A DNA stretch of 64,000 nt from the NCBI GenBank assembly GCA_020636215.1, contig JACJYG010000005.1:1-64000 (forward strand), given 5' to 3'. The DNA comes from Lewinellaceae bacterium. Its GTDB lineage: Bacteria > Bacteroidota > Bacteroidia > Chitinophagales > Saprospiraceae. The stretch's first letter is position 1; each line of letters starts with the position of its first letter. The notes under the pieces were generated by a model. It made no database searches. It saw only the letters and a program-made list of their open reading frames with translations, and was not told where the DNA came from. Positions 29,582 to 39,400 of the stretch are shown here, in pieces. The translations under genes and the position numbers were made by a program.

Positions 29582-29684
29582 CGTAAATCTTATTTTTCCC
29601 GAATGTTCTCAAAATGCCCGTAGGCCGGTAAAAGTTCCGCGCGAAAATAAAAAGAATGCCTAAATGCAACAATGCCTAAATGGA

Positions 29685-29790
29685 ATATCCCATTCTCCCA
29701 TTCTCGCATTCTCGCATTCTCGCATTCTCGCATTTCCACATTCCCGCATTCCCGCATTCTCGCATTTCCACATTCTCGCATTTCAATCCC
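29685..29790. repeat. CATTCTCG tandem array (8-bp period)
   Basis: About twelve copies of CATTCTCG/CATTCCCG/CATTTCCA occur between trpS and the next gene, reaching its stop codon. It is the complement of the GAATGCGA array at 20,211, about 9.5 kb away. Confidence 0.8.
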
Positions 29791-30277
29791 CGTCCGCCCT
29801 ATAGATCCAGCTGAGATATTTGTTCACTTCATCGTAGAGGAAGCCTTCGCGCGCATCGAGCAGTTCCGCCGTGCCGGGGGTGGGGTCCCATTGGTTATCC
29901 AGCCAGTATTCCAGTTTGCCGTGAATGAAAATAAACTTGGCGAAGGGTTGTGCGGCGTAGAACATTTCGTCTCCGGAGAAGTAGAAGGCGGATTGCATTC
30001 TCATTTCCCCGCTGTCATCTGGTTCGGAGACGGCCAGCTTTAGGGCTTTGTTGTCCTGCATCCAAAGTTTCAAAATGCGGATGCCTTCTTCATTGGACAG
30101 CGTGTCGACGATGGGCTCCTGGCCGGACAGTACATCATCGGTCGCCTCAACGATGCGTTGCACTTTTTCAATGGTCCAATTGGCCAGCTCCTCTTTGGTC
30201 TGCGGCCGGTTGTCCTGTCCCGGAGACGGGAAATAGAATTTTAGCATCAGTGCAAGAATTAAAACTGTTCTGTACAT
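29783..30277 (-). CDS. Hypothetical exported protein, 164 aa, paralogue of the next gene upstream
   Basis: The N-terminus MYRTVLILALMLKFYFPSPG is a probable signal peptide without a clear lipobox Cys. The mature part (PQTKEELANWTIEKVQRIVE, ILKLWMQDNKALKL, FYFSGDEMFYAAQPFAKFIF, LEYWLDNQW) aligns along its whole length with the lipoprotein at 30,485-30,973, so the pair arose by duplication. No known domain is recognised. Conserved aromatic positions (FYF, W-L-D-W) suggest a small periplasmic beta-rich fold. Confidence 0.7.
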   Translation of the reverse strand: MYRTVLILALMLKFYFPSPGQDNRPQTKEELANWTIEKVQRIVEATDDVLSGQEPIVDTLSNEEGIRILKLWMQDNKALKLAVSEPDDSGEMRMQSAFYFSGDEMFYAAQPFAKFIFIHGKLEYWLDNQWDPTPGTAELLDAREGFLYDEVNKYLSWIYRADGD

Positions 30278-30310
30278 ATGGCTGTGAATTTTAGGGATAT
30301 ACGATTGTAG

Positions 30311-30436
30311 GGCAAACTTCGGAAGATTCTCTGAGACAGGGGGTAAACTTCGGAAGTTTCTCTGAGAAGCAATGGTTAAACTTCGGAAGTTTCTCTAAGA
30401 ATCAAGGGGTAAACTTCCGAAGTTTCTTCAAGAGGG
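30311..30436. repeat. Tandem near-palindromic AAACTTCGGAAGTTT repeats
   Basis: There are four copies (near 30,313, 30,343, 30,376 and 30,409) with a period of 30-33 bp. Each contains AAACTTCGGAAGTTT or a one-base variant followed by TCTCTGAGA-like sequence. They lie between the two paralogous small genes, upstream of the shorter one. Confidence 0.8.
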
Positions 30437-30484
30437 CAAGCCATTCAACCATTTTTAACCGGCTCGGTAGAGACGGTCAACCCT

Positions 30485-30973
30485 TCAACCCTTCAACATC
30501 CCCAGCCACCTGTCTGCAGTTTCCTTCAGCTCGGCTTCCTTGGCTTTGCGCACCGTTTCCGTTACCTGTTGTATCGCCCAGCGTTCATCCAGCCAGTACT
30601 TTAGTTCCGGGCCGATAAAGATAAACTGGCCGTCATTTTGACTAACGAAGAACAACGCTTTGTTGGCAAAATAGAAGTTGGATTGCTGTCCCTTTCCCGT
30701 GATGGCGATGAGCCGCACCGGATTGTCGTTTTCCATCCACAACTGCAGGCTGGCGCCGGCGTCCTGCTCCTCCGATGCCGGCAGCTCCCGCGAAACAGGC
30801 TGCCGCCCGGTCAACTGCTCGTCCGTCGACTGTATCACATCACGGACTTCCTGAATGATGGCGCGGGTCAATTCCTCTGCTGTCTGCGGCTTTCGCTCTG
30901 CTTTCTTAGGCTCTTGTGTGCAGCTGCTGGCAGCCAGGAGTAGGAGGGTGGCGATGAAGATGGTTCTGGTCAT
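30485..30973 (-). CDS. Putative lipoprotein, 162 aa, paralogue of its neighbour
   Basis: The start at 30,973 gives MTRTIFIATLLLLAASSCTQ, a lipoprotein signal with lipobox AASSC. Upstream codons in frame are only the translated 8-bp array (repeats of RPHDLMTS type) and are rejected. The mature part shares KPQTAEELTRAIIQEVRDVI, LQLWMENDNPVRLI, NFYFANKALFFV and LKYWLDERW with the neighbouring 164-aa protein. Function is unknown. The signal type differs between the paralogues: this one should be lipid-anchored. Confidence 0.75.
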   Translation of the reverse strand: MTRTIFIATLLLLAASSCTQEPKKAERKPQTAEELTRAIIQEVRDVIQSTDEQLTGRQPVSRELPASEEQDAGASLQLWMENDNPVRLIAITGKGQQSNFYFANKALFFVSQNDGQFIFIGPELKYWLDERWAIQQVTETVRKAKEAELKETADRWLGMLKG

Positions 30974-30984
30974 GGTGTGTTTGA

Positions 30985-31465
30985 ATGTCTGAATGTCTGA
31001 ATGTCTGGTGTGTCGAAACGTCGGAATGTCAAAAGGTCGAAAGGTCGAAAGGTCGTGAGGTCGTGAGGTCATTAGGTCGTGAGGTCGAAAGGTCATTAGG
31101 TCGTGAGGTCGTGAGGTCGTGAGGTCATTAGGTCGTGAGGTCATTAGGTCGTGAGGTCGTAAGGTCGTGAGGTCGTGAGGTCGTGAGGTCATTAGGTCGT
31201 GAGGTCGTGAGGTCAGAAGGTCGTAAGGTCATGAGGTCGTAAGGTCATTAGGTCGTGAGGTCATTAGGTCATTAGGTCATTAGGTCGTGAGGTCATTAGG
31301 TCGTGAGGTCGTGAGGTCGTGAGGTCAGAAGGTCGTAAGGTCGTGAGGTCGTGAGGTCGTAAGGTCGTGAGGTCGTAAGGTCAGAAGGTCGTAAGGTCGT
31401 GAGGTCGTGAGGTCGTAAGGTCATGAGGTCGTGAGGTCGTAAGGTCATTAGGTCGATAGGTCGAA
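30985..31465. repeat. Large AGGTCGTG tandem array (8-bp period)
   Basis: About 55 head-to-tail 8-mers run to 31,465, mostly AGGTCGTG, AGGTCATT, AGGTCGTA and AGGTCAGA. They are preceded by a GAATGTCT/GTCGGAATGTC lead-in from 30,985. There are no spacers and no coding potential beyond an artificial octapeptide translation. It fills most of the 620-bp gap between the lipoprotein and ridA. The remainder (31,466-31,596) shows nothing recognisable. Confidence 0.9.
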
Positions 31466-31596
31466 GGGGCTTTGGTTTTGGATGCTGGTGAAATACTCCG
31501 GTTGTCCCCTTGCTGGAAATAGAGCCGCTTGGGCAGCCGGCTAAAAAAATCGGAAGTCAGCAGCTTCGGCCTTCGAACAAGCTCTGAGACGAACTT

Positions 31597-31980
31597 TTAA
31601 TCAAATGCGGCAATCACCGATATCTCCACATTCACCAGTTTAGGGAGGTTAGCCACTTCCACCAGTTCGCGGGCGGGGGCGGTAGCGTCGTCGAAGTAGG
31701 AAGCGTAGACTTCATTGATGCGGCTATAGTTGTTGATATCCGATACGAAGATGCTGCATTTCACGACATCGGTGAACGACAGGCCTGCTTCTTCCAGGAT
31801 GGCGCGGATATTCTCCATCACCTGCCGGGTTTCTGCTTCGATATTGTCGGTCACGAGTGTTCCCGTTGCGGGGTCGATGGCGATTTGCCCGGAAGCGTAG
31901 AGGGTGTCGTTGTGGATGATGGCCTGATTGTAGGGGCCTACCGGCGCCGGCGCCTTGTCCGTTTTAACGATCTTCTTCAT
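31597..31980 (-). CDS. ridA: RidA family enamine/imine deaminase, 127 aa
   Basis: RidA hydrolyses reactive 2-aminoacrylate-type imines released by PLP enzymes. The family motifs are present: APAPVGPYNQAI at the N-terminus, LYASGQIAIDPATG, VVKCSIFVSDI, and the C-terminal PARELVEVANLPKLVNVEIS with the catalytic Arg and the Glu. The start at 31,980 (MKKIVKTDKAPAP) fits the usual length; the open frame extends 19 codons further without similarity. It lies 105 bp downstream of rpmF on the same strand. Confidence 0.92.
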   Translation of the reverse strand: MKKIVKTDKAPAPVGPYNQAIIHNDTLYASGQIAIDPATGTLVTDNIEAETRQVMENIRAILEEAGLSFTDVVKCSIFVSDINNYSRINEVYASYFDDATAPARELVEVANLPKLVNVEISVIAAFD

Positions 31981-32085
31981 ACAGTTTTTTTTTAGGCCCG
32001 TCAGGTTGGTAGGGCCTACCAAGACAAAAAGCCCCACATCACTACAGTTGGATGGGAGCTTCTTATATTTTCCACGCCGAAGGCG

Positions 32086-32280
32086 TTAGACTTCTTCTTC
32101 TGCTTTGATCAGCAGGTTGCCGCGGTAATACATATTGCCATCTGCATCGCGGTAGGCGCGGTGCATCAGGTGCTTCTCACCGGTGGTGGGGCAAGTGGCG
32201 ACATTAGGGGCGACAGCTTTCTTATGCGTCCTGCGCTTATGCTTCCGCTGCTTTGAAATTCTACTCTTAGGATGTGCCAT
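32086..32280 (-). CDS. rpmF: Large ribosomal subunit protein bL32, 64 aa
   Basis: The start MAHPKSRISKQRKHKRRTHK is the basic N-terminus of bL32, followed by KAVAPNVATCPTTGEKHLMH. The usual C-terminal zinc Cys pairs are incomplete: only one Cys remains, as in zinc-independent forms. The length and the position directly after a DUF177 (YceD) gene match the widespread yceD-rpmF operon. Confidence 0.95.
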   Translation of the reverse strand: MAHPKSRISKQRKHKRRTHKKAVAPNVATCPTTGEKHLMHRAYRDADGNMYYRGNLLIKAEEEV

Positions 32281-32357
32281 CGTTATTGAAATTTTATGGT
32301 ATTAGTATTTGAGTCACTTTTCGGTGGCGCCGGGGCCTGGCATTAGAACCCCGCCGC

Positions 32358-32930
32358 TCAGTTGTCATTCGACAGTTTCTTCAATTCGTCCCAGATCGGG
32401 TTCGGCTTTTCTTCCTTGCTTTCTTGTTCTTCCTCTTCCGCTTCGGCGGGCGCTTCCTGCTCTTGTTCCTGGCTGTTGCTCAGATAGCGGAGCATGTCAT
32501 CGTCACAGGGCCGGACCGCCTCGCTTTCGCAGTCATATACTTTGATCATCGGCATGGACAGGCAGATGAACTCGTAAATGTACTGCGCCACGTTCAGCTT
32601 AATAGTTTCCGGACTGATGTAAACCATTTCGGCTTCATCGACTTCCTCTTCCAGGCTGAACTTCACCAATAGCATTTGGCTATCGCTGATGGGCAGATTG
32701 ATCTCCGCCAGGCAACGGTCGCACTCGGCCCGGACAGTGCCCTCGAAGTCGAATTGCAGCACGAACATGTCGGGCCGTTTGTCAAACTCCAGATGCAACC
32801 GTATGTCGCCGTCCGAAATGGGAGAGTTCTCAAAGTTGTCAAAAAAGGAGCGATCAATCTGAAAGTCAAATTGGTGGATGCCATTGCGCAACCCCTTTAC
32901 CGGGATTGAATACTGGATTAACGGATCCAT
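32358..32930 (-). CDS. yceD: DUF177 / YceD family protein, 190 aa
   Basis: YceD proteins accompany rpmF and are linked to 23S rRNA accumulation. The family core is visible: FEGTVRAECDRCLAEINLPI (about residues 64-83) with its CxxC pair, then EMVYISPETIKLNVAQYIYE and EFICLSMPMIKVYDC. The C-terminus is a long Glu-rich tail ending NPIWDELKKLSND, as usual. It is probably cotranscribed with rpmF, 77 bp downstream, from the promoter at 33,002-33,032. Confidence 0.92.
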   Translation of the reverse strand: MDPLIQYSIPVKGLRNGIHQFDFQIDRSFFDNFENSPISDGDIRLHLEFDKRPDMFVLQFDFEGTVRAECDRCLAEINLPISDSQMLLVKFSLEEEVDEAEMVYISPETIKLNVAQYIYEFICLSMPMIKVYDCESEAVRPCDDDMLRYLSNSQEQEQEAPAEAEEEEQESKEEKPNPIWDELKKLSNDN

Positions 32931-33001
32931 TACAGCTCACTTTTGAACCCTACTGTTCTCCACTTTTGAAGAGTAAGGCTTCATTTTGTAAAAAGCGGAT
33001 G

Positions 33002-33032
33002 CAAAGGTAAAATTTTCCGGAAGGAAAGCAAA
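33002..33032 (-). promoter_or_regulatory. Bacteroidota-type promoter of yceD-rpmF
   Basis: On the minus strand TTTG (33,029-33,032) and TACCTTTG (33,002-33,009) are separated by 19 nt. This matches the -33 TTTG / -7 TANNTTTG pattern of Bacteroidota housekeeping promoters. The -7 box is 72 nt before the yceD start codon. Confidence 0.65.
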
Positions 33033-33492
33033 GCGCCGGCTGTATTTTTAATGCCGTAAAAAATGGCGCTCGCCAGGGATGCCCTCTTCTTACCTTTAGC
33101 TGCTGAAGTTAAGCAAAATTTGCTTGCCGCAAAAGAAGGAAGCGCCTTTTCAGTTTTCAGCCCCTCTGAGGTGCAAATGTGCGACGTCCTGACGGGCGAT
33201 ATCTGACATGCCACATGCGACATTTGACGTTCGGCGTTCCACCCCCCACAATTAATCTCCACTTTACATCACATCCCTTTCCGAATACAAATTTTCCCTT
33301 ATTTTTGTGCTCATCCTGCATGTGCGCCCCCGCAAACCCCTAATCCATTGAATGACAATCTTATGGGAATATAACCATATAGCCATGCAGCCATTTTTAA
33401 CCGGCTCAGTAGAGACGGTCAGCCATTCAGTACCAGCACCTATCTCATCCCAACCCCTGCACCCAATTGGATTACAAAAAAAAACAGCATTC
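33033..33492. other. Gene-free stretch between yceD and the giant adhesin gene
   Basis: No gene is recognised. About 33,389-33,430 carries a copy of the TTTAACCGGCTCNGTAGAGACGGTC motif also found at 30,449-30,480 and, inverted and degenerate, at 17,188-17,219. The region should hold the promoter of the adhesin gene, but I could not pick one with confidence. Confidence 0.4.
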
Positions 33493-36400
33493 ATGACGCA
33501 GTTTACGTTTCGTAGCGCCTTTTTCCAATTCATCTATACCGCCATCGCCCTTGCCAGCCTGCTCAGCCCCAGAGTGGGGTGGGGGCAGTGCCCGACGATA
33601 CAGGCGATCATGGTGGATGCGTGTGGTAATGACAATCTTGGAGGAGAATTTGTTATTATCAACTCTGGTTCAGCAGGGTTCAATACAAATAATCTTTTTT
33701 TTGACTTCGATAGCAATAATAACAATATTGGAGGACAGAATAATGACATTAACATTAATAATGGTAACTGGCCCGCTACTCCACCTTGTGGACTGCAGGT
33801 TGGTAATCCTGCCTTAATCACTGGTTGCTCGAATGTAATACCTATTGGACCAGGCTTTAATGTCCCTCCTAATTCAACGATAGTGTTGCAAACAAGTGCA
33901 GGTGATAGTCAGGTCTATGATTTTTCTGCAGTTTGTGGCAGTAACCAGTGCATTTATGTAATACAAAATAGTTGTACACGGACGGCAGGCGGCTTTACTA
34001 ACTTTGGATCTTCAGCATTTAGGACTTCAATAGTCGGACTTACTTCCCCAAATTGTTCAAATGCATATGTTTATGACCGGGCACAATTAGTAGGGGCCGA
34101 TGGCGCCTACTTCATCCCATTCTCCACCTATGGCAACGGAGGCTGCGCCGCTCCCCCCGTCACCCTCCCATCCCCCCCCACGCCCAACCTCACTCCCATC
34201 GGCCCGTTCTGCCAGACGGATGCTTCGGTAATTTTGAATAACACCCAGGATGGCGTAATGGGTACCTGGATGGGCCCCGGCGTGACCGGTACTACCTTCA
34301 ACCCCGCCACCGCCGGAACCGGTACTATTACCCTAACCTTCACCCCCAACGCCAACCAATGCGCCAACTCCAATACTCTCGACGTCACGGTCAACGCTGC
34401 CACCGCGACTAACCTGACCCCCATCGGTGGCCCCTTCTGCCAGACAGACGCGCCCGTAAACCTCAACCCCACCCAAAGCGGCGTCACCGGTACCTGGTCG
34501 GGGCCTGGCGTCACGGGTAATACCTTCAACCCCGCTACCGCCGGAACCGGCTCTGTCACCCTCAATTTTACACCGACTGCCGGCCAATGCGCCCTTCCCA
34601 ACACGCTGAGTGTCACCGTCAACGCCGCCGTCACCCCGGCACTGGACAACTTAAACCCTTTCTGCCAGACGGATGCGGCGGTAGCCCTCAACACCACTCA
34701 AAGCGGCATTACGGGTACCTGGTCGGGGCCTGGCGTGACGGGCGGTAATACTTTCGACCCGGCCACAGCTGGAACGGGAACCATCACCCTGACATTTACC
34801 CCTACTGCCGGGCAATGCGCGAATACCAATACCCTTAACGTCACGGTGGTCGCTGTTACAACCCCAGTCCTTAACCCCATCGGCGGGCCTTTCTGTCAGA
34901 ACGATCCCTCTGTCGCGCTGTCCAATGTCCAGGGTGGCGTATTTGGTGTCTGGTCGGGGCCTGGCGTAACGGGGGGCAATGTGTTCAACCCCAACACCGC
35001 CGGTACTGGTTTGATCACCCTGACGTTTACGCCCAATCCGGACGAATGTGCTAATATCGGCACCCTCGACGTAACGGTCAGCGCCAACACCACACCGGCC
35101 CTGACGCCCATCGGCCCATTCTGCCAGACAGATGCCGCTGTGCCGCTCGACCCCAGTCCGGATGGGATTACCGGAACCTGGAACGGCCCCGGAGTAATGG
35201 GCGCCAACTTCAATCCCGCTATCGCCGGAACGGGTTCTATTACGCTGACTTTTGTGCCCAATCCCGGACAATGCGCCAATCAAAATACGCTCCCCGTCAC
35301 TGTCAACGCCGCCACTACGCCGGCTCTGACGCCACAGGGCCCCTTCTGCCTGGCCGATCCTCCAGTAAACCTGCCTACTAACCAGGGAGGCGTCGATGGC
35401 TCCTGGTCCGGTACCGGGGTCACCGGCGGCAATACCTTTACCCCTGCAACAGCGGGCAACGGTACCTTTACGCTGACGTTCACCCCCAACCCCGGCTTGT
35501 GCGCCAACTCCAATACCCTGAGCGTTACCGTCGCCGGCCCCATGGCCAATACCCCCTCTCAGCCTTATCAGGTTTGTTATACGCTGATCCCCTTTTCCTA
35601 CACCGACAACCTGACAACCATTATCAACCAGATCAACGGGGGCAATGGCGCCCTGACGGTCAATTGGTATCTCGATGCGGCGGGAAATAATGGTATTGAC
35701 CCCACCGACCCCAACGATCTTCTGGCCCTTATCGCCGGCGGCCCAAATCAGACGGTCTACGCCACCGTTTCCGACGCTACCTGCGAATCGGCTACGGTTC
35801 CTGTTAACGTTATCCTTACCGCCAGCGTTACGCCCAACCTGACGCCCATTGGGCCTTTCTGCCTGGGGGATGCTCCTGTTGCTTTATCCACTACCCAAAG
35901 CGGCATCAGTGGTACCTGGTCGGGCAACGGGGTAAGCGGTAATAGTTTCAACCCCAACACCGCCGGCGCGGGTACCTGGACACTGGTATTCACGCCCAAT
36001 GCCGGGCAGTGCGCCAGCCCGTCTAACTTGTCGGTAACAGTATCTAATTCCACTACGCCTGCCCTGACGCCCATTGGCCCGCTGTGTCAGAATGACGCCC
36101 CGGTTGCCTTATCGACGACCCAAAGCGGCATCACCGGCAACTGGTCGGGCAACGGTGTGAGCGGCAATAGTTTCAATCCTGCCTTTGCCGGCGTGGGCGT
36201 CTGGACACTTACGTTTACCCCCACGCTCCCCTGCGCCAACCCCAATACCCTGCAGGTGGTGGTCAACCCGGCCACCACGCCGGCTTTGGCCCCGATTGGC
36301 CCCTTCTGCGCCAGCGATGGGCCGGTTGTTTTAGGAGCCAACCAGAGCGGGATCAATGGAAACTGGTCGGGGCCTGGTGTAGGGGGAAATACCTTTGATC

Positions 36401-39400
36401 CCGGCCTGGTGGGCAACGCGGTAGTTACCCTCAACTTTACTCCCGCACCCGGCCAATGCGCTTTGCCCAATACCCTCATTGTAGAAGTATCAGATGTACC
36501 GGCCAACCCTGCCGGGCCGCTCTTCGCCTGCCCCGGCGCCTCCGGCCAGGCCAGCTTCGACCTCACCAGCCTCGACGCGATGATCACCAACATCGGACTG
36601 GTCAATTGGTATGTGGACCCCAATGCCACAGTGCCGCTGCCGAATCCATCGAACTACGTCCTTAGTGCTAATACTACAGTTTACGCTACTGTTTTCGATG
36701 GCTTTTGCGAGTCGGCCAACCCCGTGGCAATTCAACTGATCCTGCTGGCCCCGCCTCTGGCCAATCCCGCCAGCCAGACAGTCTGTGATTCCGGAAACGG
36801 CACGGGCGTCTTCAACCTCAGCCAGTTGGAGGGTACGGTCACCGGCGGGCAACCCTACAGTGTGTCCTGGTTTTTCGACCCGTCAGGCAATACGCCCATC
36901 CCCAACCCCGGCAATTTTGTTTTTGCCGGCGGAACCGTCTACGCCTTTGTTTCGGATGGTAATTGTGACAACAGCGCCATGGTGACGCTCACGCTGGCCG
37001 CCACGCCGGATATTACGCCTATTGCGGATCAGGAAGGCTGTGGCGCCTTCGTACTGCCGCCGATCAACGGTACAAACCTGAGTGGCGGGCAGGGCTACTA
37101 TGCCGGGCCGGGCGGTACGGGCGCTGTCTTCAACCCGGGCGCTTCTATCACCGCCAGCACGCAACTCTACGCCTTTGACGGGGCAGCCGGTTGTTCGGAT
37201 GAAGAAACCTTTTTTGTAACGATCAACCCCTTGCCAACCCTGCAACTCCAGGTAGCAACCCCTGTCGACTGCAACGGGAATGCTACAGGTAGCCTCGATC
37301 TGACGGTAAGCAACGGCACACCATTGTATACTTACGACTGGAACGTAGATGCCCTCGACGGTACGGAAGACCCCAATGGCCTGGTAGCAGGAACCTATGC
37401 CGTCACCGTTACCGATGACGCCGCTTGTTCTCAAAACGCTTCTATCCTTCTTACCCAACCAGAGCCTATTGTGGTCAATTGTATGGCCACCAATCCGGTA
37501 ATGACACCCGGTGGCAATGAGGGCGAGGGCAGCGTCAACTTCAGTGGTGGGACGGCGCCCTATTCCATCAGCCTCGCTGGGCCGGTGAACGATAATGGCA
37601 CTTCGCCAACTCCCGGTATGCTCCTCTTTTCTAACCTGGAACAAGGTGCGTATACCGTTACAGTGGAGGACGCCAATGGTTGCCTGGAAACCTGCACCTT
37701 CGTCATCAACGGCCCGGGCTGTTCTATTTCGCTTGGGTTCGATAACCTTCAGCCCGCCTCCTGCCCTGGTTTGACCGACGGCTCTGTGGAACTGTTCATC
37801 AATGGTGGGACGGCGCCTTTTAGCATTAGCTGGAGTGATGCGGTCATGGATGTGACGCTCCGCAGCGGCCTGGCGGCCGATACCTATGGCGTTACAGTTA
37901 CGGATAATGGTGGTTGCCAGGCCACGGGCAGTATAGCGATCGACAATGCCAATCCGGCGCCGCAGGCTACTATTTCCACCGGTGGCGCCCTTTGTGAAAA
38001 CAGCTGTTTTACGTTCGATATCCAGTTTTCCGGAACGCCGCCCTTCCAGTTGGAATATGAAGTGGATAATGGCGCCGGCAGCCAGGCCTTCCTGCTGGCC
38101 AGCACTATGGCTGATACAGTGCTGGACATTTGTGCGGCAGATTTCGGTTTGTCTTCCGGAAACCTGGCAGTGCTGTTCACCGTGTTGCAGGATTCGAACT
38201 GCATAGACACCCTCAACCAGTTGGAGTCCTTAACCGTCACCCCATCAGATACCGCAACCCTCGATGTCGTACTTTGTGTAGGGGACAGCCTTTTGGTGAA
38301 CGGCACGGTTTATAACCAAACCAACCCCATGGGCACGGAGCTTTTTGTCGGGGGCAGCGCTACGGGCTGTGATTCATTGGTGAACGTCAGCCTGAGCTTT
38401 TTCCCGGTAGATACCTTTTTCCTTTCGCAGCAGTTGTGCACCGGCGATTCGTTGGTGGTGAACGGCACGGTGTACAATGAGGGGAACCCCAGCGGCATTG
38501 AATTGCTGCCGGGAGCAACGGCCAATGGCTGCGATTCGGTAATCAGCGTAAACCTCCTCTTCGTCCCCCAGCTTAGCGGTGATTTGAACCTAAGCCTTTG
38601 TCCGGGCGATTCGGTAGTGGTGAACGGCACGGTTTATAACCAAACCAATCCCATGGGCTCGGAGCTTTTTGTCGGGGGCAGCGCAGCGGGTTGTGATTCA
38701 TTGGTGAACGTCAGCCTGAGCTTTTTCCCGGTAGATACTTTTATGTTGTCGCAGCAGTTGTGCAGCGGTGATTCCTTGGTGGTGAACGGCACGGTGTACA
38801 ATGAGGGGAACCCCAGCGGCATTGAATTGCTGCCGGGAGCAACGGCCAATGGCTGCGATTCGGTAATCAGCGTAAACCTCCTCTTCGTCCCCCAGGTTAG
38901 CGGTGATCTGAACCTAAGCCTTTGTCCGGGCGATTCGGTAGTGGTGAACGGCACGGTTTATAACCAAACCAATCCCATGGGCTCGGAGCTTTTTGTCGGG
39001 GGCAGCGCAGCGGGTTGTGATTCATTGGTGAACGTCAGCCTGAGCTTTTTCCCGGTAGATACTTTTATGTTGTCGCAGCAGTTGTGCAGCGGTGATTCCT
39101 TGGTGGTGAACGGCACGGTGTACAATGAGGGGAACCCAAGTGGTATCGAATTGTTGCCGGGAGCAACGGCCAATGGCTGCGATTCGGTAATCAGCGTAAA
39201 CCTCCTCTTCGTCCCCCAGCTTAGCGGTGATCTGAACCTAAGCCTTTGTCCGGGCGATTCGGTAGTGGTGAACGGCACGGTTTATAACCAAACCAATCCC
39301 ATGGGCTCGGAGCTTTTTGTCGGGGGCAGCGCAGCGGGTTGTGATTCATTGGTGAACGTCAGCCTGAGCTTTTCCCGGTAGATACTTTTATGTTGTCGCA

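Noticed and set aside
30974..31192. N-terminal extension of the lipoprotein (RPHDLMTS-type octapeptides)
   Set aside because: It is the translation of the 8-bp array; the signal peptide with lipobox begins at the Met encoded at 30,973.
30985..31465. CRISPR-like array
   Set aside because: The repeats are 8-bp head-to-tail units with no spacers and no cas genes nearby.
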